From the NCBI GenBank assembly GCA_905221605.1, contig CAJNDS010000280.1, forward strand, positions 250,001 to 314,000: 64,000 nucleotides of DNA. Reading direction: 5' to 3'. A model generated the notes under the pieces. The model searched no databases, was not told the DNA's origin, and worked only from the letters and a program-made list of their open reading frames with translations. This document shows positions 11,331-25,244 of this stretch, one piece after another; positions within the stretch are counted from its first letter, which is position 1, and each line of letters starts with the position of its first letter. The translations under genes and the position numbers were made by a program. The DNA is from Symbiodinium natans (Eukaryota > Sar > Dinophyceae > Suessiales > Symbiodiniaceae).

Positions 11331-13404
11331 CGACAGTCACCCTAAACCCCCAAACCTTGTGATCTCACATGCCCAACGCACCTCACACGCGACGAGTCCT
11401 CCGGGGCCTGCCAACAGGAAGACGATTCTGGGCTTTGGCCTAATTAGGGCCTTGTGCCTGCTTGGCCTTCACGTTTAGTCATGATGACGCACCACATCCG
11501 CCGCGGCGAAATTGTGTTGTAACCCCCATCTTGGGCGCCAGCTGTGCTTTTGGGCCAGGCCGAACCACGTCCACGGTCGATGCCTTCGTCTGCCCTGCAG
11601 CGAATCGCAACACAAGATTCACATTGAGAGATCAACATACATGAGCTCAGCAGATGGAGATTTTGTACAGCTGGACAAAGGTTTGAGTGCGTTAGGCTCA
11701 AAGGTGGGCATGTCAAAGACTGACTGACTAGCAAATAAGACATGGCAACCGATCCAGAGGAAAGACAATGCAAGTGAAGAGCACATCATGCCATTCATGT
11801 GTTTTGACGATGTCCTTCAGTATGTCACGAGCACTTGTACGAAAAAATATTGGCCCACATGGCGGTAGCTTGCACGTTTTGAAATTTTGTTGAAACCTGC
11901 TGACATCGGTAGGTCATTGCTTGGGAAACCCTCACCAACATTCGAGACATCCCTGCACTCACCTGCCGCAGTCTTATTGTCCTTAACTGAACTGAGCATG
12001 ATTATCGGAAGGTTGTTTCGTCAGTGCCTCCTTTATAATATCTGACCGTACCTTCTCATTCATCTGAGAACTACTGAGAAGTGAAAGTGAAGTTAAAGGC
12101 AGCCCGGTGAGATGAACAGATTTTCAAAAGAGAACAGAGTGAGCCCCTAAAGACCGAGAAGAAGACTGAACATGCGAAGCTTTATAACAAGACCCCCGCG
12201 CGAACACGCGATGAAAAACACGACAGGCGCAACAAAGCTAAGCGAAGCAAGGTAAACAGAAGAATAACTGCATAAGAGTACTGGCATTGCCAAGCCTGAA
12301 GGCACACACACCGAAACATACCTATGGCATGGAAAATTCAATGCACCAAAAAAGATAGGAACAAAATTACCCAGCGCAGCATCCAAAGGATAAACATCCC
12401 TGTCTATCTGAGAATATCGTCGATTGGGCTACGATGGATCTAACACATGATGTCTGGTGAGTGTTGCTGTGGTGTCGAAACCTAGTTCAACAGGATTGAC
12501 ATGACATAGTTGGTTAGCTTGGCAAGGCTTACCTAGGATCAGATATTGCAAACTAAGCTACCAACCACACAAAAAGCCCCGACGCATACCAACACCTAAC
12601 GGATCCTTGAAAGCAATCTGCTGGAATCCATCCTCTACTTTACGCTGCTTCCTTCCTCTCGTTGTTTTGCTGGGTGGCGCAGGCATGGGCGCCTCTGCAT
12701 CAAGGTGGAGAAACTGTACCTCATGAGGGTGCATAAACTCTATGCTTGCTTTGTTGCGCTTACTCTACCACCCTACTCTGCCACCATGTTCGGGATTGCT
12801 GATTTGCACCACCCTTGATCGCTCTCATTCCCGTATCTCGACTCCCGTGAAATGTTTCCTGGAGCGCCAGACGCAGAAAATAACATACCAATATGTACCA
12901 AACTCGATATTTGTCAAGAGAGAGGTCTCATGGCACAAGGCCCAATATTCTCACTCTGATGGCTTGCGTTACTCCCATCATCTCTTGTATTGTGGTCTCT
13001 CGCGACATGATAGGGTTGGCCTTGTTCAGCTGCCCGCGCGAAAAGCGCAGCACTTTTGGCGCATGGCTTCGGTAATTCGGCTTAGCCTCCGGCGGCCCAG
13101 CGCTGCGGGGCACCTCAAAATTGAGGGAGTCTGCCCCCTCGACCAAACCAAACTTGGGTCTACCGGCGTGAATTCGACTCTGGGACTTTTGTGATATGAC
13201 CCAGTATGACCCAGCGCTTGGTTCCGGGCGCTGGTGCTTCTGGCCTCCTGGACCTTCGGAGGCTCTATTGGAGGCTGCAGACTTCTAGCCTCGGAGCGCT
13301 GTGGCCAGGGTGTCAGCGAGGCGAGGATACGACAACGTCACAAAGCACAGCCCAATCAAAATGATCAAAGAACTTCGTGCCAGGTGCCAGGGACGACACC
13401 GTCC

Positions 13405-13472
13405 GCAGATGTGTGCAGATGTGTGCCGAAGTGTGCCGAGGTGCGCAGAGGTGTGCAGATGTGCGCAGCCTG
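13405..13472. repeat. Short tandem repeat, 10-12 bp GTGTGCAGAT units
   Basis: The string GCAGATGTGTGC and one-base variants (CCGAAGTGTGCC, CAGAGGTGTGC) repeat about six times in direct orientation. No function is evident. Confidence 0.8.
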
Positions 13473-13960
13473 GGCAACCCACAGCCAAGGCTCGGGCCGT
13501 GCTTGTCCCTGTGATGGGCTCGGCAAGGCCTGATTGCATTGTTTGGAGTCGGAGCTTCAGGCTGCATGGACGTCGGATGCACGACGTCAGCACACGACTG
13601 ACGTGGTGTCGCCGGCCCCGTGAGGCTCATCGGCTGAATGTTAGATTTTGCCATGAGCCAGAGGGAATCCCAACACTCATCTCAAAAACCAAAACGAACC
13701 CAATCAGCAAAGGTTGTAACTGGGAACTAGCTATGGCCGTTATGACTACGTTGGCGCATCCGATGCTTTGCGAACAACAAGCTGAGACACAGCAAAGAGT
13801 GGGACAGGCACATAGAGCTGCAGCGGTCGGAGCCATCGGACGCGCATGCTGCGAAGCCTGAAGCGACACGGTGATTTGCCCCAAGCACGATAGCATTGAC
13901 TTCCTGATGGCGTGGGGATTGGGGGGGCAGGGTCGTTCGAGAGTGTTGGGTTTTCGGGGA

Positions 13961-13976
13961 GGGGGGGGGGGGGGGG
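13961..13976. repeat. Poly-G run of 16
   Basis: A 16-base G homopolymer within a G-rich surround (13921-13976). Similar runs occur at 4669 and 26899. Confidence 0.95.
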
Positions 13977-15969
13977 CTTTGCGTTCGAGAAGGCTCCTTG
14001 CAAAGAGTCATGTGAGGTCCGCATTCTACTCCATTATCGTAGATGCAACCCGACAAGAACCCTTAACCTTCAACCTAAACGCCATCACGTTGGATGGCTT
14101 CTGGCGGTGAGAGCTTTGGGGAGCTGAGGCATCCAGGTACTCTGCAAGGAGGACGGGCTACATAAACCTTTCACCCAATCAACCTTTAAAACTTCATTGA
14201 ACAATTACGGCCCTAAACCTAAACCTACACCCTTATCCAATCTTGCAGACATGCAATAAAGATAAAGCCTGCCACCCTCCTTCCGCCTCGCCGAGAACCC
14301 TTGCTTACCCTCCACCCTCACATCCCTCAACAGCATTGCCTCCCCCTTCGACAAGGAGTTCCCGAGGTCAATGGCTCGGGGTCTAGGGTTTTGGGTTTCG
14401 GGGTTCAGGGTGAAAGAAAACACTGACGCAAAATCCTGAACATCTAAACCCCTGAATCCCGCAAGAAATCTCTGGGGACCTAACAACGAAACCTCAAAAC
14501 CCTCAACCCCCAAACCAAAACCCTTGGCTGGACATTGACCCAATTGACCCCTGTTCCGTGTTGGGATTAGGTCCAGACCACACGGACGCTGGCAAGCAGC
14601 TGGTCCTATTTACCAGGGAGCGACTGCAGCAAACGGATACTGAGTCACTCCGGCAGCCCAGCGCAGGCACCCAACACGCATGGCTGTGCAGAAGCAGCAC
14701 CAGCACCCAGCACCCAACACCCCAGCACCAGCTGTGTGGCTGTCGACAAGTATAAAACATGCGGGCCTGGACCTCCTTTGCCTGCTGGATTATGTGATCC
14801 AGCTTCGAGAGGTCCTGAGAACGCACCACAAGGTACCTACCGCTTGTGCTGGAAGCTCTTGCTCTTGCTGTTGATGGCTGACGGCTATGACTTGTTGAGC
14901 CTAAATTCGCCTCAGTCCCAACAAAGTCAGAACTATGCCAGCCTAGCAAAATCACTCGGTCCAAGAACACTCCAAGATGACCCAGACAACACTCGTTCAT
15001 TGGCTGTGTACTACAAGCTCAGCAAATAGAGAGTTCCGTGATCCAGCTGAATCTTCATTGCTTTGCAGTACAGGTTGCGTACTGGACAACATGTTCCCGT
15101 GAGCCGGTTGGTTGCAGTACCGCATGAGTGATGGAACCTATGCTTCTGCGAACCGGCCGGAAGTTCACTGGTCAAAATTCAAGCTGAGTACTGGAACCGA
15201 TGTTTCCGGGCCCGGCTGTACAGGCTCAGCACAGGCATCGATGATTCTATATTGGATTCTTATTTCGGTTTGCAATAAGGGACCCCCTCAAGCCCGAAAA
15301 CCACTTCTCAGCTTCAGTCCTAAACCCCGGACCAACCTTCCAGATCCTTCCACACTTCGACTTCAATCGAGGCACATGAAGACCACCCGGCATGGACGAA
15401 CTGAGCTTGGGCTGTGAATGGTTTTTTCTGGGTTAGGCTTCCAAGGAACACAGGGCGCAGCGTTGGGCTTCGGCAGTGGGTGTAAAGTGTACAGCTAGTT
15501 GAAAACCAAATTCGGCACTGCCAGGAACGTTTCCTGGCCGGCAAACTAGAGCCGCTGTCTTTCCGGGATGCGGGAAAAGTGGGAAGAACGACTTTATGCA
15601 TCTGGGATTTTACTTTGTTTCAAGAGGGCTAGCTGCTGTAGCCACCTGCACTCAGAGGTTGCAGCCTCTCTTAGATTGCTTGCAACCAGTGCGACCTAAA
15701 GCCCTGAACCCGTGAACCCTACACCCCGAAACCCAAATGGTGTCAGTGGCTGCCGCGGAGGCAAGCCCCGGCCAAGTTAAAATCACAAGCCATTGGGCGC
15801 CACCTCGTCTAGAACCCCAAGCCTCAAAAACCCGAAAGCTGGGGCGCCGAGCCGGTAGCCGGTTTGCTCCCTCGGGCTCGGCGTGGCCTCTGTGCTGGCC
15901 ACGGTGCTGCCAGGCGCCGGAGCCTCACAGGTTGAAGGAACAGTGGTGCCACGGATGCAAACTGAGACT

Positions 15970-16035
15970 CTCGCTCTCGCTCTCTCTATCTCCCTCTCTC
16001 TCTCTCTCTCTCTTTCCTTCTTCTTCTTCTTCTTC
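15970..16035. repeat. (CT)n / (TTC)n microsatellite
   Basis: A polypyrimidine stretch: CTCTCG units, then (CT)n, then (TTC)n. A second, shorter CT-rich tract lies at about 16235-16272. The open frames through both are low-complexity artefacts. Confidence 0.9.
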
Positions 16036-18000
16036 TGCTGGGCTTGCGGGAGTGCAAGCGCCCTCCCCCGCGCGCAGGGCGCGCCCGGTTGGTCTCAGGT
16101 CCCTTGTGACACTGGGCCAAGAAAGGAGCAGGAGGTGCAACCCTCCCCTCTGTAAACTAAGTTCAAGGCACCCCTCGTTGCTCCCTCTTCCTTCCTTCCT
16201 GTGCATGTGATCCCCCCAAACGAGACCAGTTGCTCCCCCTCTCTCTCGTTCTCTATCGCTCTCTCTCTCCTTTCGTGCCAAGCGGCGCGAGCCCAAAGCT
16301 GGGGCAGCGCGGTCCAACCTCTCCAAGTGTGGTTTTAACATGGTTTTAACACAATGACAACAACTTGCCACTTGTCTTCTCTGCTACATCTCGTCCTCCC
16401 CAGTTTTGGGACGCAGACCACTTTGGCTGCAGGGGTCGTCCCCAAGTTGTCCTGGGAATGCAGGTGCAAAGCTCGCAGAGCTGTCTTTTGATTGAAAGTT
16501 TCGAAATGAGCCTAACAGAGCTGCCAAAGCGCGATCCAAACTCAGGAGCTCACCCTGCGAAGCCCACGAAACGTTCCCCGCCTTAGGCTCCGTATCCACG
16601 CCTCACAAGCGAACACTGAGGGGACTTTGGGCAATTTGCGGGTGGAAAATGGTTCGAGAAATCGTTGGGTTCAGTGGCGTTTACTGACGTTTAGTGCTTT
16701 AGTGGGAGCCACTGAGCCAGCCCCGCCTGCAGATGGCAGAGGCCTTAGAAGCTGAGTCTGGTTGCTTTCGGCTTCTCTGCCCTCCGCATGCAGTACCGGT
16801 GCTCTTCTCCAGATTCATGTACGTGATCGCATGCATGCAGAAATGCGTGCATTGTCTGCATTGACAAGGACGAAAAAGGCACAGCTCCCCGACCTTCCAC
16901 GACATACCACAGGCCGAGAAAGCACCAATCAACAGAAAAAATTCCTCCTTGCATGAGCTCGTTTAAGTCAGGCCCCGGCGCATCCACACGAGGTGTCCTC
17001 GCCAGGTCGTAGGTTAACAGGGATGAAGGGTGGTCTAGGTGCCCGAACTGATGTCGGCCTAGGGCTTCTCCGAACCCCGCATTTGGAGAAAAGCAGGTGA
17101 GTTGCCAAAGATGGGGACTGACCCGTCGTCCCACGGCCCGAAAGGGTATGACTCGGTATGACAAGCGAGGGGCTCCTCGGAACCCGAAGCCGAGGTGCGG
17201 GGCCCAGGGTGGGCTCTACCTAGGGCCAAACGAAGCCAAAGGATCAGAAGCTGCTATTTGTTAGGACAGCTTCTTGCCCTGCAGCGACATTGATTGTTTG
17301 CCACAGTCGCACCTTCACCTGCACTTTTAACTGTGGAGAGAGACATGGCACCAATCAAATGCTCTGAAAGCAATGCCTGGTACTAAGGAGCTGACCGCGC
17401 CATTTGCCATCAAAGATCTGGTGAAGGCAAGAGGTGTGTTGCTGCAGCGCTGCTGCCACTTCAAGGTCTAGTAGTCTAGTGCAGTATGGAGGTTTGATGC
17501 GTTTTGCTGGGTTCTTTGCTTCGCTCGCCTGGGCCTAGGTAGCTCCATTACGCTTCCCTCTTGGAAAGTCTATGAGGGGCGCGATGGTATTTGCCGCTTT
17601 TGGCCTTACAACGGCCCATGTACTCTTGAGCCAAGGTCTGCTCGAAGATGCTAAGAAAGCAGTGGTCACAAGGTCAAGGCTTGAGTAGTACTTGTGAGTG
17701 GCAATGAGTGACCCGAGCATTTCTGAAAGCTGCGCTGCCGCATGAATCTATGGATCTGTACTCCTGCCCGCCTGCCGTGCCAGCGGTCGCTTCAAGCATC
17801 GCTCGGCACTAGAGGCGACAGACAAGCAGCGCAACGCGACGAAAAGAAGCAGATAAAAGAGACCCGGGAAAGTCTCTCGCTTCCCTCGTCAGGGAGCGCT
17901 GGATCCTGCCTGGCGGATACTGCATTTGCAATAACTAATGTGACAAATGTGACTCTGATGTGTGAAACCATGAAAACCAAGAAGGGCCAGGATCGCCCTA

Positions 18001-19826
<1,826 letters not shown>

Positions 19827-19962
19827 GGCTCTCAAGGCGACGCAGGTCGTGGCATGAGACCCGAGCTGTCTTGAACGCTGAATTCGCTGAATGAAACTTT
19901 GCTGATACTGTTGCCTGTGCTCTGCCGACGAAGAGATTCCACAGAGCCGCAGGGGCCAGACG

Positions 19963-20536
19963 TCTCACTCAGTCAATCCCTTCAGTAGGGTGCGAATAGG
20001 CCGTGGAGAGTGCCGGGCCTTGCAACCGCTGGGACATCACTCCCATGACTTTCCCAGCCCGATAAAGCTCACAGGAAAACACAGCGTGAGCTCGCAAGAT
20101 TCTCACAGAAAAACCTCAATGAAATACATACACCGGATTGTATAACTCATAATGGCTCGACAGAAGTGGCTCTCTTAAGTCATAGGTGCAGCAAGGCACG
20201 CTTTTTTGTCCTCGGGTCTCTCAACTGGGTCCACCGTCTTGTGCTTCAAGTCAAACGATGCGGGCTAGCACAACTCACTCACCTCAAGCTGCAACAAGCC
20301 CACGACTCGGCGCAGACGGACGGCAGGTTTCCAGGAAGATCTTAAGCCCCAGATCCTTGCACCTGCCTGGGCTATTGGAGCGTATTCAACGGCACTGAAC
20401 TGAAGCACCCGAGGTCGAGGTCGAGCGGTGGCGGTGGTGGTCCGGTAGTCCACGCCGTCCATGCAGTCACCCAAATTTGAGGCATAAGCAAGCTGCGCTT
20501 TCATGATCTTGTGCGTTCTTGCGCTCACTTTCACGT
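19963..20536. other. Intergenic, nothing recognised
   Basis: Between the EH gene and the first UHM gene no coding block, repeat or signal stood out on either strand. It could hold the EH-gene promoter and 5' leader. Confidence 0.4.
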
Positions 20537-20957
20537 TCACTCCCCAGGAAGCTGAGCCTCGTTGAAGTACCTGGCCTTGATGCGGCGCAGTCCGAAGTCT
20601 TGGCCGTGCAGCGCTGCCTGCGCCTTCACGGCCTCTTCCACCGTGCTGAATTCCAGGAAGACACGCACAGACTCCTGAAAACACAACAAGCAAACCAGAG
20701 GCGTTGGAGTCAAATCAGGTCAAGCGAGCTTAAAGCTTTGGAGCCATGCCTCTGGGGGAAGGTCTGACAGGGTCTTGACCACGCATCTGCACAGCTTGCC
20801 GTGCTGTTTCGCCAGGTGCTGCACTTCGTCCTCCGGGGTTCAGGTCTGTTCATGTGATTTGACACATGCCCTGCTTTGGACCACGTCCTGGAGACCCCCG
20901 TCCACCTCTTCAGGTCGGACCAAGTTCGTCAGCACCAGGGTGCGTGAGGGTATCGCC
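20537..20957 (-). CDS. UHM-domain (SPF45-like) splicing-factor fragment, three exons
   Basis: Three minus-strand exons join in frame into a U2AF-homology-motif RRM. Exon 20888-about 20957 gives beta1 (RTLVLTNLVRPEEVDGGLQ), 20750-20830 gives helix 1/beta2 (DEVQHLAKQHGKLCRCVVK) and 20537-20674 gives beta3 onward (ESVRVFLEFSTVEEAVKAQA), ending GE and TGA at 20537-20539. The order and motifs match the C-terminal UHM of SPF45/RBM17, which binds ULM peptides of spliceosome proteins. The second intron (20675-20749, 75 bp) is GC-AG. The first (20831-20887) would start GA and has AGGACG at both ends. The Arg of the UHM R-x-F motif is replaced (GQDFGLR). The N-terminus was not found; a possible exon (MEYLRISNAHGAHMFSVY followed by GTAAGA) lies near 21030-21090. 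Confidence 0.75.
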
Positions 20958-21179
20958 TTGACGCATGCACAGCCGAGATGCCGAAGGCCCTGCCAACCGG
21001 CCCCATTTGAAAAAAAAAAACTCTTACGTAAACGGAGAACATGTGGGCCCCATGTGCGTTGCTGATGCGCAGGTACTCCATGCTGAGGAATCCCACATTT
21101 ATAATTTGTCTACATCCGACACACACGGAGGCTGCAAGTGCATGAGATCCCACATCCGCCATTTCCCGAGACTTATACG

Positions 21180-21225
21180 GCACACATGGAGCCCACATGG
21201 AGAGCCCACATGGAGAGCCCACCTC
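21180..21225. repeat. Three 15 bp tandem copies, CACATGGAGAGCC type
   Basis: The unit ACATGGAGAGCCC occurs three times in direct order between the two UHM genes. The rest of 20958-21311 holds only one possible exon (see the UHM entry above). Confidence 0.85.
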
Positions 21226-21311
21226 ACAACAAAAAGACTTTGGGGGGCTGTCTGAGGGCTTTGTGGGGGCTCCTGCCTGTTTTGATCTGTTTTGGCTCCT
21301 CTCTACTTTCT

Positions 21312-22389
21312 CTACTTTGGCACCTTGTAGAGCTCGCCGTCGTTGAAACGCTTCTCGTCATAGAAACGAGCCCGTAGCGGTCGGCCATCCTTCACCTGAC
21401 CCCTCAAGGCTGCGTAGGCCTTCGATGAGGCCTGTATGGTGTCGAAGACCACAAACACACGAATCGCATCCTCTTCCGGAACGCCGGGGACCTTCAAAAC
21501 TCGGCATTCCTTTGCAGCAAACTTCTTCACCGAGTCATCCACATCGGCCTTGATGGCTTCCTCTGACTTTGTCGCAGGTGCCACATTCGTCAAAAGTAGC
21601 ACTTTGGTAGGTGAGCGGTTCAACTTCGCCTGGCCTTCTTGGTTTGCTTCTTCTTCGATCCGTGCCTTCTTGGATGTCGTTTCCGACTCCTTTTGGAACT
21701 CCTGTTTGTTCCTTTTGGCACTGGACTTCCAAAGTCTGACGGCAGAGTCGACTGTGCTAGCTTGTCCGGATTGCTCACGGCTCCTCCGAAGGCTCGAGCG
21801 CCAGTTCTTCAAGGCATCCAGAAACGACTGCCTCTGGTACAATCACGTACAGCACGGATGTTTGCAAACACATCTGACTCGAAGAGATGCTTTAGCGATT
21901 TGAGAAAATGTGAAACTCATGTGACTCTCGCTTCCAGCCTGGAGCCCGAGTCTGACTGGACAAAGCAGCCTTCAGCGGTGCAGCCGACCAGGCCCTCACC
22001 GACCAGCAGCAAGAGGTCCACCGCAGGCACGAAGGCCCACCTCGTATCATCACCAATGCCAGCGGCTCCTGATCAGACTTTGGACTTCGCGAAAGCACCG
22101 AGCTGAACTCCTTACACCAGAATCCCAAGAGCCGCGCCTGCATCACTGGCCTGGAATAGACGTAGGTGCTGCAGAAAGCTCTCGCCCACCCACGACGCAA
22201 TGTCCTTCCACAGCACCATACACAACTTCTGAATCTCTGGGTCGTCGTTGGCGCAGCGTGCTGCATCTGCGTTGGGTAGCACATCCTGCAGGATGGTGCG
22301 CCACTTCTTCCCCCATTCCGTGGCACAAGAAGCCGCCGACTTGTCATCCCATTTGCTGTTCCGGCTTCGCTTGCCGGCCGCTGCGGCAC
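21312..22389 (-). CDS. Second UHM-domain protein gene, three exons
   Basis: The last exon (21312 to about 21836, TAG stop at 21312) encodes a basic/acidic linker and then a complete UHM-type RRM: beta1 PTKVLLLTNVAPATKSEE, beta2 CRVLKVPGVPEEDAIRVF, beta3 VFVVFDTIQASSKAYAAL and a C-terminal LRARFYDEKRFNDGELY, closely matching the layout of the SPF45 UHM. Upstream exons on the same strand read well: 22138-22389 (KRSRNSKWDDKSAASCATEW, later PEIQKLCMVLWKDIASWVGE) and about 21945-22068 (DDTRWAFVPAVDLLLLVGEG). The intron between these two (22069-22137) is GC-AG and keeps phase. The link into the last exon is less certain. The R-x-F motif is again not conserved (GQVKDGR). Likely role: spliceosomal protein-protein contact. 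It is probably a relative of its neighbour at 20.5 kb. Confidence 0.72.
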
Positions 22390-22892
22390 CTGATGCTCAG
22401 GGCTCAGGGCTGACTCAGGGCTGACTCAGGGCCGACTCGCTGCAAAACCTCAACATGAAACTGTTGGCATCTGGCCGGAGAGGCACCTGATGCCCAGATG
22501 CGTGACCGGATCTTCTCCTGAAAGATTCCAGAAAGTCAGAAAGCACACGCGGCTTTGCTCACTCTCAATACGGCCGGTCCTGGAGCTCTTTCCAAAGGGC
22601 GAGCTCTGGGAATTGCGCCATCACCTAGCGGGCATCTTCGCCACTTAGACGCAGGTCGTCACTCGCAACTTTAACATGCAGAAATCTGCAGAAACTTCTG
22701 CCTTTCAACGTTCATGCTGAAAACAGATCCCCTCTCGTCTTCCAGACTCCCGAGTCTTCCACAAACTGAAGCCGCCAAAAAATATTACATACCGCCGTGG
22801 ACCAATTCCTAAGCATAAAACAAGGGACAACAAAAGGAAGGGTTTGGGATTGCAGATGCCCAACCTGGTGCCAGCTTCCTCGTACACAGCTA
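22390..22892. other. Intergenic; 11 bp GGGCTGACTCA repeats only
   Basis: A GGGCTGACTCA unit repeats three to four times at about 22396-22440. Nothing else was recognised. Confidence 0.5.
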
Positions 22893-23156
22893 TCATTGCG
22901 GTTTGCCTGGCAAGGAGGGGTCGTACGCTTCTTGCCCTCTGCTTCCCGCAAGGAGTGGCTTTGAGAGCAAAAACTCATGAGCTTGTGCCAACACAACTTC
23001 TCCCGCCTCGGCCTCAGCAGCCCGGCTCAAGGCGCACAGGAACTGCGCACGAAAAGGCTTCTGCGAGCAGTCGTAGGCTATTCGCAGCGGCGCTTTAGCA
23101 AAAAGATCCAGAAGATGCGACTCCTGGTACCTCGGAGAAACATTCCGAAGTGGCAA
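22893..23156 (-). CDS. Unidentified exon-like block
   Basis: A minus-strand open block preceded by CAG reads SHLLDLFAKAPLRIAYDCSQ and then KPFRAQFLCALSRAAEAEAG, which looks protein-like in composition. It could be one exon of a gene between the UHM genes and the J-domain gene. No family, start or partner exon was recognised. Confidence 0.35.
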   Translation of the reverse strand: MPLRNVSPRYQESHLLDLFAKAPLRIAYDCSQKPFRAQFLCALSRAAEAEAGEVVLAQAHEFLLSKPLLAGSRGQEAYDPSLPGKPQ

Positions 23157-23955
23157 GGCATCGTGGCGACTGCATCTGCTTGGGCTGGGGCCATCTGCTC
23201 AGCAAATCCTGACAGCAGGCAGGCAACGGCAACGGCATTTGATCAAGCTGCACGTCCTCCCTGCAAACACCATCACACAACCCCTAAAACCTCAACATCC
23301 TCAAATCCCTTGTCTAAATTTGGGCCCTCATCTCTGCTCCTGAGGGCGGCAGCCCTGGAAGCCGGGCCGCGCGACGAAGGCTGCCGGGCTGCGACGCAGC
23401 GCCGCCTCCGAAGGCATGCCCTCGCCTCCACAAAAGATGCAGGGAGACATACAAAAGAGATGAGTGCCTACGTGCGTGTATGCAAGCGGAGCAGCCCAGC
23501 CAAGATCCCCCCCGCCCCCCTCGTCCAGGGGCTTTATGGGGCCTAAGAGCTCAGACTAGGAATGTGAACTCTGACGGTGTGCCTGACAGAGCAAGCACTG
23601 CTGCCAGCAGCCGGCTCGCTTCGGCCATCAGCGCACTTTGCCTGAGGCCACAAAGATCCATCGAACCTTTAGGGCCTAGAGTATAGGCTAGAGGGTACTA
23701 TAGGGGTTTCGCAAATGCAGTGAAATTCGCTCAGTCTTGCTCGGTTTTCGCTGGGCGGCGGCCGCTCCAGGCTCTCAGCTGGGGCGGCGCCCCCGAGTGT
23801 TGTTTGGCACCTCGGGGAGGCGTGACTTCGAGCTTGAAACTGCTTGAAAGGTGGAGGTTGTTGAGCCAGCGGTTGCAGGCGCTCGCATCGAAACCGATAC
23901 CGGCATATGCATATATTTGTTTTTCGTCGATCTTCAGGGCGGAGCAGCACCAGCT
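23157..23955. other. Mostly unassigned; telomere-like string
   Basis: A short CCCCTAAAACCTCAACATCC run lies near 23280-23300. Minus-strand frames near 23340-23430 and 23730-23900 are Arg/Pro-rich and not convincing as exons. Confidence 0.4.
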
Positions 23956-25244
23956 TCAAGGAGTCTCGGCAAGACCCAGGCACAGGCTCTGCAGTGCTTT
24001 CCGGGAGTCCTGGAGAATGCCACGGAGCTCCTTCAGTTGAGGAGGGGAGGATGGGGTCTCCATGCTCGAAATTGCATTTCACTGTGTGCTTACACCCCGC
24101 ACCAGGCCTCTGCCGCCTCTCCGAGGCGCTTGAAGGCATCCTGAGCCTCAGTGCAAAAGTTGGGGGAACATGATTCCATGATTTTCGGGCTCTTCTTTCC
24201 GGGAAAGGATCTGTGGCACAAAAGTGTGGGAGATGGCGCTTCGTTTCCGTAGCTTGTTTCTGTTATTTCACGAGGGCGCGCCTCCTCGATGCCGGGGTTC
24301 TTGTCTGGATGGAGGGCTCGTGAGAGTTGCCGATACGCGTAGTTGATGTCCGACTCTCCATAGCCACCATGATGCACTCCTCCCAAGCGCAGCACCGCCC
24401 CGGCACCCAGCATTTGGCCCCCCTTCTTGGCGAGGATCCGCAGAATCTCCTCCGCTGGCGGAGCCACCAGGATCTTCTCTGCAGCATGGGCCTTCTTCAC
24501 CTCCTCCAGCAACCGGCCGCGCAGCTCCATGTCTGTGAACCACGGCACGTCCCCGAAGAGTTCCACCCCCTCCACGCACGAGGGCTCCGCTGGCTTCTCT
24601 GGCTCTGGGATCCGTGGAGTCTCTGGGGGCGGCGGAGGTGCCAGCACCGGTGCTGGGGCACGCGCCCCGTTGCCTGCTTGCAGCCTCTTCAAGATGCCCG
24701 CCTTCACCTACCGCTGCAGAGCCGACACCAAAGCCCTCTAAACAGGTCTAAGGAACATGTGCGGTCTCAAGCTTTCAGTACTTTGCGATCGCTCTAGAGG
24801 GAGTCTAAGAACTTTCTGAGATCAAAAATCACAAACAATCTCACACGCTTCTCTCTGACTTCTCTCCTACTTCCCTCCTTACTTCACTTCACATCGAAAT
24901 CGACATACCGAGAGGGGGCGCCGAGTCCAGCTTGGCAGCGCGGGCGGCGGCCGGCAGCGAGGCCAGGGCCTTCGGAGAAATCGAAAAAGAGAAAAAAGAG
25001 AAAAGAGAGAGAGAGAGAGAAAGACAAAGAGAGAAAAAAATATAAAGAGAGGAAACAAGAATGCCCGCCCTCAACCGAATGAATGAAAAGAACGAGGCCT
25101 CTCAATTGTTCTGAGGGAAGTAGCCGCTCTTCCGATATTCCCCCCAAAAGAAGCACCTCTGAGTGGTCTCACCTCGATTCCGCAGCCAAAAAAAAGGCCG
25201 GGCGCCTTCTCCGCCATCTCCTGGGCCTGCTTCTCGAGATCCAT
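23956..25244 (-). CDS. J-domain (DnaJ/Hsp40-type) co-chaperone, five exons
   Basis: Five exons join in frame into about 217 residues: 25173-25244 (ATG at 25244, MDLEKQAQEMAEKAPGLFF), 24909-24969 (ALASLPAAARAAKLDSAPPL), 24282-24676, 24096-24146 (AQDAFKRLGEAAEAWCG) and 23956-24030 (ELRGILQDSRKALQSLC..., TGA). Introns start GT, GT, GC and GT and all end AG; exon lengths (72, 61, 395, 51, 75) give intact phase throughout. The third exon has a Pro-rich linker, then a J domain with YGESDINYAYRQLSRALHPD; the HPD tripeptide that stimulates Hsp70 ATPase is intact (HPDKN). Helix IV is completed by the fourth exon. There is no signal peptide, Gly/Phe region or Cys-rich zinc region, so it is a type III (DnaJC-like) protein, probably an Hsp70 partner. 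Confidence 0.85.
24990..25040. repeat. (GA)n-rich microsatellite in an intron
   Basis: GAAAAAAGAGAAAAGAGAGA-type purine tract in the first intron of the J-domain gene (polypyrimidine on the gene strand, near the acceptor of the second exon). Confidence 0.9.

Larger units (their letters stand above)
11331..18000. other. 6.7 kb with no confident gene
   Basis: No convincing gene. One minus-strand block, QDLSKLDHIIQQAKEVQAR (about 14770-14825), resembles a coiled-coil exon. An AT-richer, ORF-poor part lies at 11.8-12.6 kb. Degenerate CCCTAAA-type strings occur near 14200, 14390-14460 and 15690-15735. Around 15060-15230 a loose repeat of GTACTGGAAC...GTTTCCGNGA-type sequence occurs three times. 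Frames on either strand near 17535-17720 are equally plausible, so none is called. Confidence 0.4.

Noticed and set aside
13400-13480. Short regularly repeated units that might suggest a CRISPR array
   Set aside because: Units are 10-12 bp in direct contact with no spacers; the setting is eukaryotic.
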